64,000 nucleotides of DNA from Juglans regia (GCF_001411555.2 NC_049907.1:6022243-6086242); one strand, 5' to 3'; shown: positions 10,247 to 23,386, counted from the first letter of the stretch. Numbers and translations: made by a program. The notes: generated from the letters alone by a model not told the origin.

Positions 10247-11647
10247 TGATTGAGCTGAGTTATTGCATATTTTATACATTTAGAACCAATATATTTTATT
10301 TATTTCATTACATTATTATTAGTTTTAGGTGGAAAAATGGTTAAGATGAATAAATCCTAATTGTGATTTAAATTGGTTAATAACATGATTTATGCTTAAT
10401 TTTATAACTTGTGATTTAATTTGACAATGTTCGTTCACATGCACAACATACTTTTGATATTCTATTATTCTTTTTTATTTTATTTTATTTCTAATTTATA
10501 TTGTTTTTATAGGACAAGAAATGAGAAGCATAAAAAAAAAAAAAAAAAAAAGAAGAAGAGAAAAGTCACATTTGCAGGTGGGACCCATTACTTTTGATTT
10601 TTGGAGGGAAGTTGGTTTCTCTCAACTCACACACATGGCTCCTTAAGGAAAAGACATGCACTAAAGACCAAAAACACATGGACGTGAGAGGCTTGGGGGC
10701 CTTTTACGAGTTTTGACGGAAGGGCATTTTGGGACGTTAGGGTCTAATGCGCATGGGGAATTCACATTAATTTCTATTGGGGGGGTCTTCATTCATACGG
10801 CGAAGGAATTCACGCCTCACGGGATATAAAGGAAAGGAAAGAACGCTCCAGCACCGTGCATTGAAGAACTCCTTCGGGTCCAACTGCTGCTCTAACCATC
10901 TCCTCCACTGCTTGCCACTTTCATCTCTATTCATTTAGCTTACTCTTTTCATTTCCTACTTTTTATTTAATTTCAGTTTAAAGTTTATGGAATATTTTTG
11001 AAATTTTTGGCTTAGAAATCTATGCAATTTATTTGCTATTTATTTTACTTAATGTCGTTATTTTTCTTGTTCTTTTAAGCTTTCATTTAACAGCGATTAC
11101 AATTGCTATTGATTGATTTTGAGAATTTGTGATTTGAACACAAAGATGATTCCTAGAATCTTGATTTTGGGGCTTTTTAATTTTCAGCTCATATTTTATC
11201 AATTACTTTCTAATTTAATTTAATTCTTAGCTTAGTTTTATTAATATTTTAGTTCCATTGCATATTAGATTAATTAAAACTTAATTAGGACTTCAATAAT
11301 TTCAGTTTTATTATTTAATTTTCAAATTAATTAAGATTGTTTAGCTTAGTTGATTCATTGAGTGTTAATTTTAATTTGTTGGTATTTAACATTTCATTTC
11401 GACAATCAAAAATCAAAAAATATGAATCTAGCCCATAACTAGTGCTCTTCATTTCCGTTGCACTCTATCACTCATTGCACATATCACCACTTTTATTTTC
11501 TCTTTGTGAATATTTTTACCTTTTACATGAGTTTGATTTTAAACAACTTTCCCCAAGGAGACAATCTATAAATTTTATTCCTAATTATTACACGACACCT
11601 TCCTGCACTTGGGATAGCCTTTGTGCTACTTATTTTTTAGTGAGTCA
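10247..11647 (+). mobile_element. Solo LTR, 1,401 bp, with perfect TSD GAAAT
   Basis: The unit starts TGATTGAGC and ends TAGTGAGTCA, so it has TG...CA ends. It is flanked by GAAAT at 10242-10246 and again at 11648-11652. Removing it and one GAAAT restores the copia protease frame (VGN followed by E-K-V-L-P-I-like residues). There is no coding similarity inside. A TATA-like GGATATAAAGG lies near 10822. This is the expected structure after LTR-LTR recombination deleted the internal part of a retrotransposon. Confidence 0.85.
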
Positions 11648-11652
11648 GAAAT

Positions 11653-13265
11653 GAAAAAGTATTACCTATCACTCATATTGGTCAGGCAATGGTTGGATCT
11701 TCTAATTCTTAGATTCTGTTAAATGATGTGCTAGCAGTTCCTGAAATCAAGAAGGATTTATTTTCTGTTAGAAAATTAACTACTAATTACCCCCTACAAT
11801 TTGAGTTTAATGGACATGATTTTGTGCTAAAGGACAGGGTAACTCAGAAGACAGTGGCAACATGCAAGAATAAGAAGGGCCTATACACTTTTGATTCTAT
11901 TTCAACTTTTCAGAATAAAGAGAGCTTCTAATCTTCCAAATTTCGATCCACAAATAAAGAAGAATGGCACCAAAGGCTTGGACGTCCAAACTCAAGAATT
12001 TTAGACTTTCTTTGTACCAAAAAGTTCATTAATCTTGAGACAAAACAAATTTCTTCAAAAATCTGTACAAGCTGTCAAATGGGAAAAGTATGCAAGTTGC
12101 CCTTTCTTTCTAGAGGTCACACTGTTACTGTTCTTTTTGCTAAAATACACTGTGATCTATGGGGCCAGCTCCTACTCTTTCAAGGGAAAATATAAATTCT
12201 ATGCATTTTTTGTTGATGAAGCAACAAACTTTCCATGGTTGATTCCACTTAAACACAAAAATGATCTTCAATAAGCCTTTCTTCAGTTTCACATGCTTGT
12301 CAAGTGTCAATTTGATGCAATTTTCAAACTGACGAAAGAAGAGAGTTTAATGATGCAAAACTACTTGCATACTTTCAGAACCATGGTATTATTCATCAAG
12401 CTGCCTGTCCCAAAACTCCTGAACAAAATGGTAAAGTAGAAAGGAAACATAGGAGTATCACAAATCTTGGGCTAACCATGATGTTTCATAAAAAACTGTC
12501 ACCTAGTTTCTGGCTAGATTGCTTTTCTACTGTACTTTTTTTGTTAAACAGATTACCAACTCATGTGCTTAATATGGACTCACCCTTCTTTAGGATTTAT
12601 GCTAAACATCCCGCTTATAGCATACTCAGAACCCTTGGGTCTAGACGTTTCCCATACCTTGGAGAGTATAGTCAAATAAGATTGAACCCAAGTCTTTGCC
12701 ATGTGTCTTTATTGGCTATAGCAACAAACACAAAGGCTACAAATGTCTTTGTCCACCCATAGGTCGTGTCTTTATCTCAAGGCATGTGGTGTTTGATGAA
12801 TTTGTCCTGTCTTATTCTAAACCCACCATGCTCTATGACTCTCTTACTATTGAGGGGGAAATCTCATCATTCATTGAATGGCACAAAGCTTTCTCTAAAG
12901 AGCCTTTAAAGCAGCCATTGCCTTCTGCTTATGCTCGTCCTCCCTCATCATCAAACTTAACTAGGATCAATTCCTCCTCCCAAATAGATTGTTCATTATC
13001 AAATTCCCTTCTAGAAACAGGTTGTCTGCCTCTTCCATCACAAACTACTTCTGTTCAACCCACTTTCCAGTCAACTCCACCTTCAAATCCTATGCAAACC
13101 AGGTCTAGGTGTGGTATTCACAAGCCAAACCCTCGATATGAAAATTTGCATAACATAGTTCCCATGCTTGCTGAACCAAAGTCAGTTAAAACTACACTGA
13201 AACATCCTGGTTGGTCTGCTGCAATGGAAGAGGAAATTGATGCACTTGCCAAAAATAATACTTAG
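11653..13265 (+). pseudogene. Copia integrase region, degenerate
   Basis: The frame resumes with the protease-linker region (DVLAVPEIKKDLFSVRKL). The GAG-pre-integrase motif follows (WHQRLGRPN near 11965), where Arg replaces the second zinc-binding His, then CTSCQMGK, IHCDLWGP with the first catalytic Asp, QTDERREFN with the second, and PEQNGKVERKHRS with the Glu. The later part reads WLDCFSTVLFLLNRLPTHVL and FIGYSNKHKGYKCLCPP. Several frame changes and stops (near 12000, 12270 and 12690) show decay. Confidence 0.85.
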
Positions 13266-14400
13266 GAACTGGTTCGACAAACTGATGATATGAATATAGT
13301 TGGCTGCAAGTGGGTGTATAAAGCTAAACTAAGGGCATATTGTTCTCTTGGAAGACTTAAAGCAAGGCTAGTTGCTAAAGACTTTAGTCGCAAGCATTCA
13401 AATTGTTCTTACTCTAGCCACTATTAAACACTGGGAACTTCATCAACTAGATGTTAAGAATGCTTTTTTACATGGTTTTCTTAACACTCATGTTTACATG
13501 CAACAACCACCTGGCTATGTAGATCCACAGCATCCTCACCATGTGTGCAAGCTAAATCATGCCTTGTATGGCCTCAAACAAACTCCTCGAGCTTGGTTTG
13601 ACAGGTTGAGTAACTTTCTTTTACAACTTGGTTTCTAATCAAGCTCAATAGATTCAAGCTTGTTTATTTGCCACTCAGGCCATGGAGTTCTCATCCTTTT
13701 GCTCTATGTGGATGACATGGTTGTCACAGGTGAAAATCCACAAAGAGTTCAATGGTTGATCTCCCAACTGAGTACTTAGTTCTCTATCAAGGACCTGGGT
13801 TTCCTACACAATTTTTTGGGGATAGAGGTTCATAAGGTTGGTTCTAACCTGTTCTTATCCCAACATAGGTACATAATGGACTTATTGACTCGAGCCAACA
13901 TGCATGAATGCAAGCCTCTGTCCACACCTATGCCTACCAAGGGAGAACATCAATCTGTCTCTGAGCAACAATTTCATGATACAACACTCTATAGAAGCCT
14001 TGTTGGTGGTCTGCAATATCGCACTTTGACCAGACCAGATTTTTCATTCAGTATGAATTATGTCTGTCAATTCTTACAAGCACCTACTGTGACTCATTTC
14101 TAGCATGTAAAAATGATCTTTAGGTACTTGCAAGGAACAACTGACCTAGGCATATGCATCCTCTCAAGAAGCACACTTGATTTATATGGGTTTTATGATG
14201 CAGATTGGGCAGGCTACCCAACTACAAGGAGATCAATCTCAGGCTATTGTACTTTTCTTTGTAGCAATCGCATCTCTTGGAGTGCAAAGAAGCAACCAAC
14301 AGTTGTAAGGTCAAGTGTCGAGGTAAAGTATAGAGCAATGGCTTCAACAACAGCTGAATTGACATGGATTTCCACTCTACTTCGAGACCTTGGGGTGCCA
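13200..14400 (+). pseudogene. Copia reverse transcriptase and RNase H, truncated
   Basis: The RT starts at HPGWSAAMEEEIDAL and includes QLDVKNAFLHGFL, ALYGLKQTPRAWF and the catalytic box LLLYVDDMVVTGE at about 13700, so the YVDD residues are kept. The RNase H part has YGFYDADWAG, RRSISGYCTFL and a degenerate version of the final motif (SSVEVKYRAMASTTAE). Stops occur at 13265, 13637 and 14102 among others. Homology ends abruptly at LRDLGVP (14400), where a new LTR starts, so the end of RNase H and the copia 3' LTR are lost. Confidence 0.88.
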
Positions 14401-15763
14401 TGTAACACTCGGACCCAAAATTGGTATAGTTGGACTATGGATTTTATTTATTTATTTATTTGAGCTTGATATTTTAGGTTTTTAATATTACGGACTTGAG
14501 TAGTGATTTTCTTTTTATTTGGAGATCTTGGCCGTTTATTTTTATTTTTTTCCCCCGCATGTTTTATTTTGTTTTCTTCTCTTTTCGTCTATATTTTTTT
14601 TTACACCTAAGTTTTCCATCGCCCACGGCATGCATGCACACACATGTCTATTTTCAGCACTCTCCACACGCACGTCTCCCTCATCCCTCTAGGGTTTTCT
14701 CATCACATATATATACACACAGATACACTTATCCCTCATGCATGTTGAAGCCAAGCCATCGCTGCCCTCCCACGCGAATCTGTAGCCCAGCAATTCCTCC
14801 TCTTTGCAAACAGCGCACCCCTTTCTTTCTTGTCTCTCCTTTGCATTTCCTCTTGTTTTTCAATCACGCATACACGCATACATTTATACCTCCTGCTTGT
14901 AGAAACTCTCATAATAGGATTGCCGCAGAAACTGTAAGTCAAGTCATCGTGTGATAGCCCCACCGCCCAGCCCGTGGGCAAACTGTGAACCCCACGTAGC
15001 CACGCTGCTGCCTCTGTGTTAGGACCCCCTTAGTGCCGTCCCTGCACCTCACCACCATGCCCAGCCACACGGAGCTGTAGCCCAATGCCCCGTAGCGGTT
15101 ACTGCAAGCTTCAGTTTCCTCTGTTTTTGTATCCAAAAACAAAGCAACGTTCAGCCACCATAAACCACTCCAATTCCCTCCACCGAGAACCCCACCACGT
15201 TGTGTCCCCACCTCACGAAAACCACCACGGTTAGCTCTACCGTGACTCACCCCTGTCACGGGAACCCAGCCATTTATTCCCCTGTTTTTAGCCTCCCGAA
15301 ACAGAGGTCCACCCACTGGACCCCTGCACTGCACTGCACTGCACCGCTCCAGCCACTCCAAGCTGTCACCACCCGCGCGGATAAGGGCGCTGAACACCCT
15401 CAGGCCACCCCAGCCGTAGCACCCCTCACGGTGAGTACCTCCCTCGGTTACTCCCTCATTTCTCTCCGCCCTCTCTCGCTCACCTCTCCCTCTCTTTGTC
15501 TCATGCCCAGCACTGCTTGATGGAAGCTCCGCCGCGCTCCTGCTCTTCTGCCGCGCCACTGCAGTCCCTCCAGCCAACCCCGTCGTGCCTCACCCTCGAC
15601 GCGTGCCTCGGTTTCCCTTGGTAACTTCCTGCCGCCGCATGTGTTAATACCGTGTGTTTTGTTTGTTTGGTTTCTGCTTATAAGTTATATGTACGTACTT
15701 TATATATAGATTATATATATGGAAAGTCTTAACCTAGGTTGGGAACTTACTAGTTTTGACCTA

Positions 15764-15797
<34 letters not shown>

Positions 15798-16009
15798 ATA
15801 TTTATGGAAGGTAGGTTTAACCTAATATTTTCGGGTGAGACGTTTTATTTTTGGGATTTATGTTTGAATGAGTTTTGCTTTAAGTTTCAATAAATTCTAT
15901 ATTTGTATTTTAATAATATTTTTAATTAAAGGAAGTAAACCTTTTTTTTAAGAGAGGAGTTTTTCATGACTTATTTTATGGAAATTTTTGTAACCAATGT
16001 GGGATAACA
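14401..16009 (+). repeat. Isolated LTR, about 1.61 kb
   Basis: The start TGTAACACTCGGACCC directly follows the last copia codon. The likely end is ACCAATGTGGGATAACA at 16009, a wording common at plant LTR ends. A TATA-like run CATATATATACACAC lies at about 14705, followed by a C-rich leader-like stretch. No primer-binding site follows, and the 5-bp flanks (TGCCA left, TATTC right) differ. Open frames inside, including one of 212 residues on the minus strand, resemble no known family. Confidence 0.55.
15764..15803. repeat. (TA)n microsatellite
   Basis: A run of alternating T and A with two short breaks, inside the isolated LTR. Confidence 0.9.
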
Positions 16010-17400
16010 TATTCTCCTTCCAACCCTGAAGTTTCTTCCACACCTTTTGTTTCAACTCAAAGAAGGCCTTTGTTTTTTATTGACCAATAGTAGGAGGGAG
16101 CCCCAAATACTTCTCATAATTCTGCACTTCAGAGACACCCCATAGCTGCAGTAGCTCTTCTTGTCTATTACTTGAAACATTGCTACTAAAGATCATTACA
16201 GTTTTCTCCATATTGATCTTCTGGCCAGAAACATGTTCATATCTTCCTAACAAGACTTGTATCTTCCTATTCTCATCCACATCAGCCTTACAGAATATAA
16301 TACTATCATCCGCAAATAATAAGTGGGTAATGCAAGGGCCATTTCTACAAATCTTAATACCAGAAATCTCACGGTGACTAGCTGCATCTTTTAACAAAGA
16401 AATCAACCCTTCAGTAACTAGCAAGAAAATATAGGGGATAATGGATCCCCTTGTCTAATCCCTCTACTAGGCAGAATATGACCCTTGGGCTCCCCATTAA
16501 CCAAAATTGAAAAAGAGGCAGATTTAATACAATTCATAATCAACTCTATCAATCGTGATTCAAACTCCAACATACTCATAACTTCCTTTAAGAAACCCCA
16601 TTCTACTCGGTCATAAGCTTTACTTATATCAAGCTTGAGGGACATATAACCTTTTTTACCAGTTCTCTACATTTTCAATTAATGAACTAACTCATAAGCT
16701 ACTAAAACATTGTCAGTTATGAGTAGACCAGGAACAAAAGCACATTGAGAATCTGAAATTATACATGGCAATACCTTCTTAGGTCTATTCGCAAGACCTT
16801 TGAAATCAATTTATAAAGCACATTGCATAGACTGATTGGTCTAAAGTCAGCCACCTTAACAGGGTTCTTCTTCTTAGGAATCAAAGAAATAAAGGTATGA
16901 TTCAGAGACATGGGAATAATTCCAGAATTCAAAACCTCAAGAACAGCAGCAGTAACTGACTTACCTAAATTAGGCCAATAATTTTGAAAAAACAAAGGTG
17001 CCATGCCATCAGGTCCTGGTGCTGTATCTAACTCCATCTGCTTCAAGGCAACACACACCTCAGCTTCAGTATAGGGCTTGGTTAAATAAGCATTCATCTC
17101 ATCCGTCACTCTTCCAGCCAAAGACCCCAAAAAATCACAATTTTCTCACTGAGTTGATGTTGAAAACATATTCCTGAAGTATCAATAATCAATTAATCTC
17201 TTTGTTCACCATCCTTCCAATCCCCTACCTCATTCTGCAACTTGCCAATTAAATTCTTTTTCTTTCTGTGAGTAGCCTTAGTATGGAAAAACCTTGAATT
17301 TTGATCTCCTTCTCGCAACCACAAAACTTTAGCTCTCTGCCTCCACATAATCTCATCCTTCTCTAACCATTTGTGAACCTCTTCCCTAGCATCCAACTAT
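16010..17400 (-). pseudogene. LINE reverse transcriptase fragment
   Basis: Reading the minus strand from 17400 down, the order is that of a plant L1-type LINE ORF2. First comes the linker (WLREGDQNSRFFHTKATHRK), then [62 protein letters not shown] and the catalytic box LLFADDSIIF near 16300. The thumb follows (KYLGLPPTIG, then WKKLQGWKEN). There are several frame changes and stops. The copy lacks ORF1 and the endonuclease at one end. At the other it lacks everything beyond GWKEN, where the isolated LTR begins. Confidence 0.9.
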
Positions 17401-17402
17401 AC

Positions 17403-18335
17403 CAGATGAAGTTTGAAAATGAGACTTTTTGGGTGCAGATGCATGATCTCCCATTGGATTACACACGAACAAAGAAGGTGGTGAATTAATTGGAAAGAAG
17501 ATTGGGTGTGTGATCAACGTAGATGTTGAGATTGATGGAAGTGGATGGGGACGTAGGTGTTTAGATTGATGGAAGTGGATGGGGACTTTTTCTCAGGGTT
17601 CTGATTGAGTTGGAATTAGAAAAACCAATTGCAAGGGGTTGTGTGATTATGGTGCAAGGGAAGCAGTTGTGGATCCCTTTGAAATATGAGAAGCTGTCAA
17701 ATATATCTTTTGAATGTGGACAATTTCTCCATGGGACCAATGGCTGCTTAGCTCAGAAGAAACAATGAGGGATGACAGTAGACAAGGAGGTGCAATTTGG
17801 TCCATGGTTACGAGCAGACCCACTCATTAGAAATAGAAGTGGTACTTGGAAAAATAGAAAATAATTCAGGAATAAAAAAGAAGGATGGAAAGATATGAGT
17901 AGAGGTTTCCGGGAGGAGGAGTTCGCCTGAGACAATCACACTGGACAGAAGTCTATCGGAGAAGAAGAAGCAGTCGTACCTAGGAAGGATGCTGAACAAA
18001 CAGGAAACTTCGAAAGGGATGTCGATAAATTCAAATATATTGGTTTGGTGGAGAAGTGGATAGGTTCAGTGCAAAAGAGGGTGCGTCATTGGGTAGGCCT
18101 GTAGCAAACATAAAAAGGCCCAACCAAGATAGTAAAGCCCATGAAGAAAACAAAATTGAGATGCATAAGCTGGTTATATCAGCTATTGGAGGTATTGGCA
18201 ATGAAAGCTCATAGATCATGGAAGAGAAAGGCTTGCGAAAAAGGCAAGGAATCTGATTCTTGCAATAAAAATATACAAAATAAAAGGAAGTTAGTAGATG
18301 AGGATGATCCTAAGGGGAGCTGTTGGCTTCCAAAA
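17403..18335 (+). pseudogene. LINE ORF1-like region, degenerate
   Basis: The start reads KFENETFWVQMHDLPLDY, typical of the plant LINE ORF1 (DUF4283-type) RNA-binding protein. It is followed by a frame change and IGKKIGCVINVDVEIDGSGW. A nucleic-acid-binding knuckle lies at 17709-17746 (SFECGQFLHGTNGC), in which Ser replaces the first Cys. The remainder is poorly preserved. The copy is 5'-truncated: similarity begins in the middle of the protein, a few bases from the end of the opposite-strand LINE. Confidence 0.7.
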
Positions 18336-18391
18336 AAGTTAGACTTGACATAAATGGAAATGGTGTGGATTTCCATTTCCCCGCCAGTCAT

Positions 18392-21300
18392 TATGAATTT
18401 CTTAAGCTGGAACTGCCGAGGGCTTGGGAACCCTTAGATAGTTTAGGACCTTTACTTGTTAGTAAAGGAAAAGAAGCCCACTTTAGTCTTTGTAATGGCG
18501 ACTAAGATCACTTCAGTCAAGTTAGAATATTTGAAGAAAAAATTATGTTATGCTGGATGCTTTACAATTGACCTAATAGGAAGAGGAGATGGTTTGGCTC
18601 TTCTTTGGAAGTCTGATTTGAATGTAGATATACACAACATCTCCCAGAGACATATCAGTGCATGGATAGATAATGGTGATGTTAATAAGAAATGGCTTTT
18701 CACAGGATTCTATGGGCAACCTGAGATGAGTAAAAGAAAGGAAGCTTGGAATCTCATGGGTTATTTAGAACCAGCAAATCAGGAGGCTTGGTGTGTAATG
18801 GGAGACTTCAATGAGATTGTGTCGAATGGTGAAAAGTATGGAGGAAGGCAGAGACCAGAACAACTAATGGAAAATCTCTGATCAGTTTTAGACAGAGGAA
18901 ATTTACATGATTTGGGATGGAGGGGAGATAAGTATACATGGAGTAATAATCACAGTAATAACACATTTACAAAAGAAAGGCTTGATAGGGTGGTTGCAAA
19001 TTCATCATGGTTCGATATATATCGTGAAAGGTGGGTGGAGGTTTTGCCAGCTAGAACATTAGACCATAAACTACTCATTCTTCACTTCAATAACTCAGAT
19101 GAATGCAGTCAGACAAGTATTAGAGGTTTTAAATATGAAGCAAGTTGGGCTTTAGAAGGGGATTGTGAAAAGGTGATTGGAATGGAATGGAAGAAAACAA
19201 TATTCGAACAAGAGTCAATAGCAAAGGTCCAAAACATAATGAGTATGTGCAAGGGTGCTTTAACTAGGTGGTGCAAAAGAACAGCAGTTGACAGAGGTAG
19301 AAAGATCCAGGAAAAAGCAAGATAGTTACAAATAATGCAATCTGAGGATAACCGTCAGAACATTAAGGAGATCAGCAAGCTACAAAAAGAGGTGGGACTG
19401 ATGCTTGAACAAAAAGATCTTAAGTAGCTAGAGATAGCAAAAAGAAACTGGTTTCAGCAAGGGGATAGAAATACAAAATATTCCCATGCTTGTGCTAACC
19501 AGAGAAGGAAGAAGAACATGATCAAGCAAATCTGTGATCTCCAAAACAGAAGCATTTCAAACACAGCTGAGATTGGGAAGGCTTTCAAGAGCTACTTTGA
19601 AGAAATATTCTCATCAACAAACCCCCTCCTAGAGGATATTGAAGAATGTACAAGAACAGTTGAGCCAAGGGTCACGGATGCAATGAACAATTCCATATCA
19701 AAGGAGTTTACTAGAGTTGAAATGGAAGCAACCATAAAGCAGATGGCTCCTTTGAAAGCACCTGAACCAGATGGATTTGGAGCTTGTTTTTTCCAAAATC
19801 ATTGGAACTTAGTTGGTGAGGAGGTTAGCAATGTTGTTTTGTCTTTTTTAAATGGAAATGTGATGAATCCTTCTGTAAATTATACTTATATTGCAATTAT
19901 ACCAAAGGTGAAAAAGCCTAGGCTAGTGAGTGAGTTTAGACCTATTAGCTTATGTAATGTTTTATACAAAATTATTGCAAAAGTGCTAGCAAATAGGCTT
20001 AAACAGGTGTTGTCAATGATCATTTCTCCTACACAAAGTGCATTCATACCAGGTAGACTTATAACCGACAACATCATGGTGGCATTTGAAGTTCTTCATT
20101 CCATGAAAACAAGGCAGAAAGGATCTAAAGGTAGTATGGCTCTGAAACTAGACATGTCAGAGGCTTATGATCATATTGAATGGCCTTTTTTGGAAGCTAT
20201 GATGAAGAAGTTGGATTTTTGTGATAACTTTATCAAGCTGATTATGAGCTGTGTTACATCAGTTTCCTATTTTGTTCTAGTGAATGGAAGACCAAGAGAA
20301 AGTTTTCACCCTTCTAGAGGTTTAAGGCAGGGAGATCCACTTTCTCCCTACCTTTTCATCTTGTGTGTATAAGAGTTAAGTGCTTTACTCAATGCTTCAG
20401 ATATGGCTAGGAATACAAGAGGAGTTAACGTGTGTAGAGGAGGGACCAGAATTAATCACTTACTTTTTACTGATGATTGTGTTTTTTTTGGAAGATTAAG
20501 AATTGATGAGTGGTACAAGCTAATAGGAATTCTAAACAAATATGAGAAGGCCTCTAAACAGTTTCAAAATAAGAACAAACCTCTATTCTATTTAGTTCTA
20601 ATACTAGAGAGGAGGCAAAGCAAACAATTCTGGAAGTAGTAGGAGCAACTGTGAGTGACAGATATGAAAAATATTTAGGTCTCCCAACTATGGTAGGGAG
20701 ATCAAAATATAACACTTTCAGAAGTCTAAACGAAAGAGTGTGGATCAAGATCAACAATTGGAACAACACTTTTTTTTTATCAAAAACAGGAAAAAAAAGT
20801 TTTGATAAAGGCTGTTTTGCAAACTATACCTACTTATACAATGAGTTTGTTCAAGCTACCAAAAGGCTTATGCAAAAACATAAATATTATGCTATCAAAA
20901 TTCTAGTGGGAGAATCAAAAGAAAGCAAATAATGTGCAGTGGAGGAGCTGGGAAAGAATGGGGATGCATAAGTCAAAGGGAGGAATGGGGTTTAGAGACT
21001 TAGACAGTTTCAATTCAGCCTTGTTAGCAAAGCAAGGGTGGAGGTTTATTCAATCTCTCTACTTGATGGCATCAAAGATTTTCAAAGAAAAGTACTTTAA
21101 AAACTCAACTTTCCTAGAATCTAGTTTGGGACAGCAACCATCAATGATATGGAGGAGCATATGGGGATCAGTAGGACTACTCAAAGAAGGACTTAGATGG
21201 AGTTTAGGAAATGGAAATAACATAAATATATGGGGAAGTAGATGGATACCTTCACCATCAACTTTTCCATTCAATCTCCTGTCAAAATCCTAGATGTAGA

Positions 21301-22420
21301 TGCAAGAGTGAATGAGTTAATTGATCAACACAAGGGAGAGTGGAAGGTAGAACTGGTACAAGCTATTTTCAGTGAAGAGGAGGCAGAAATGATTTGCAGT
21401 ATTCCACTTAGCAAAGCTGCTTCTGAAGACAAATTAATATGGGAGTTTACTTCAAAGGGAATTTTCTATGTGAAAAGTGTTTACTATGTTGAAACATAGA
21501 GAAAGAAGAGGCAGGTTGGAGAAACCTCTAGGGAGAATGAAAAACATGACAAATGGAAGCAAATTTGGGAACTAAAAAATACCTGGAATGGTAAAAACAT
21601 TTATGTGGAAAGCGGGCAATGAGCTGTTAGCTACAAAAAAAAAAAAAAAAATGTTTCATAAGAAGATTGTAGATAATCCATTCTGCCCTACATGTCAAAG
21701 TAAGGAAGAAACTGTGATGCATGTCCTGTGAAACTGTCCTGCTGCTAATGATATATGGGCTGATGCAACTAGTCCAGTTCAGAAATGGAGTAATGAAGAA
21801 ACTGATTTTCTGATTCTATGGGGAAAGTTAATGAGGAGATTAGCTAATGCAGAGCTAGAATGGATAGCAACAGCCATGAGGAGGATATGGTTTAGAAGAA
21901 ATGAATTTGTTTTTGAAAACAAGTTCAATAGCCCTGCAAGTGTTATTCAGTCAGTAAGAGTTTTACTGGAAGATTTCAAGCAAGCACAGGAATTTATGCA
22001 GTTGCAGAAAACAGATTATTGCAGAAGCAAGGGTGATCGTGTGGAAGAAACCACCAGAAAACTATGTGAAGGCTAATTGGGATGCATTTATAGATAAATA
22101 AGGTAGAAAAATGGGAGTAAGAGTTGTTTTTAGAAATGGAGAGGGGGAGGTGCTGGCAGCCATTTGTGATCAAAAGGCTAATGTAATTCAGCCAGACCTG
22201 GCAGAATGCATTGCTTTATAGAGAGTTTTGAAATGTTGTTGTGATTTGGGTTTTAATCAAGTCATTTTGGAAGGAGATGCACTATCAATTGTGCAAGCTG
22301 TTAACAACAATGAGGAAAACATGGCTTGGTTTGGACACATTATAGAATCTATCAAGAGAGTATTGGCAGCCAGAGAACAATGGAAGGTTCAGTTAGAACA
22401 CAATAGCATCGATTAAGTCT
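18392..22420 (+). pseudogene. LINE ORF2: endonuclease, RT, zinc domain and RNase H, degenerate
   Basis: The ATG at 18392 opens an AP-type endonuclease (MNFLSWNCRGLGNP, then CVMGDFNEIVS, RGDKYTWSN and a final ARTLDHKLLIL). The RT runs from about 19520 to 20770 with [45 protein letters not shown] and [13 protein letters not shown]. The active site reads LLFTDDCVFF, with Thr where Ala is usual. A zinc-type domain follows near 21670-21755 (CPTCQSKEETVMHVL) and an RNase H of RVT_3 type from about 22065 (GEVLAAICDQ, VILEGDALSIV). There are many stops, for example at about 18437, 19323, 20370 and 21497. It is a near-complete but dead LINE. Confidence 0.9.
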
Positions 22421-22429
22421 CTAGTTCCA

Positions 22430-22902
22430 GCTATTGTAGGATCAACACAATAGAACATAGGTCTCATTCAACTTTCTAGAACATAACCATCGCAGTCTCT
22501 TATTACCATTACTCCAATACCAATTTTGTTGTTGTCAACACTTATAGCCACATCCCGGTTCACCTTGACCCAGTTTGGTCGAGGAGTTTCCCAATGTAAG
22601 ATCATAGGCTCTGTAGTGGTGTTATGCACAGGTTGATTCTGCATGGCCTCTTTGTGATCCTCAAGAGATTTGATAGCTTGTTGATAGAGACAAGTAGGAC
22701 TTTGAAAACAGCCTTCATGTGTTAAAGTGTGTTTCTTCTTAACCATATACAACAAGCCAATACAACAAATAATTCCAGCTCCTATGACTTTAGTGTCTAA
22801 TACATCTACTCAAAAACTGCCCAAAAATCAACTTTAGGTTATAGCAACTTTTTGGAGTGCTCGTGAGCCCATAAGCCATACATCCCTTGCTGAGGGGCAT
22901 GA
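22430..22902 (-). pseudogene. 3' part of a split minus-strand LINE (RNase H)
   Basis: Reading leftward, the text after the gypsy insertion continues a LINE zinc domain (CPSARDVW, from 22902). RNase H sequence then follows at about 22610-22468 (RPNWVKVNRDVAI, then GIGVMVIRDCDGYVLES). Homology fades near 22430. It joins the piece at 28249-28435 on the other side of the gypsy element. Confidence 0.8.
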
Positions 22903-23350
22903 TGTAATGAAGCCCATGCAGTTGGGCCAGGCTGAAGGAAGTAAAGAACTGAACTAAAAGGGATCAGGCGCCCATACGAGAAACGGGGCGTTTTGGAAGC
23001 AATTAGAGACAAACCGTAGATGATGGCTTTTATTCTAGAAGATCCTTCTGTTATTTCTATATGTTTAGTTTACCATTTTACCCTTTTATTATGTTTTGAA
23101 TTCCAGATGTAAGCATTCTAGTGGGTGAGTTTGTTACTTGTCTATAAGGGAATATAGTGGGCAAGAGGGGGGGTGGTTTACGTACGTTTTTGCAGAATAT
23201 GGTCTGGAGCTTTTCTCAGAGCTATGGAGGTTGGGTATACCTCGAATATACCTGTTATCAATACTGCTTTCATCTAAGAAACTTCTATTTCATCAATATC
23301 CATTTACTTCTAGTCTATTTTATCAATATCCTTACAAGTAGTACATTACA
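22903..23350 (+). repeat. 5' LTR of the chromovirus
   Basis: 448 bp, followed at once by ATTGGTATTAGCAGC, a primer-binding site resembling the one complementary to initiator tRNA-Met. A (G)n-rich stretch near 23165 differs in length from the 3' copy. Confidence 0.95.
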
Positions 23351-23386
23351 ATTGGTATTAGCAGCACCGATCCTCTTTGATTATCT

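Noticed and set aside
14939..15577. A 212-residue minus-strand open frame
   Set aside because: It lies within the isolated LTR, is rich in Gly, Arg and Glu from C-rich plus-strand DNA, and shows no domain that I recognise.
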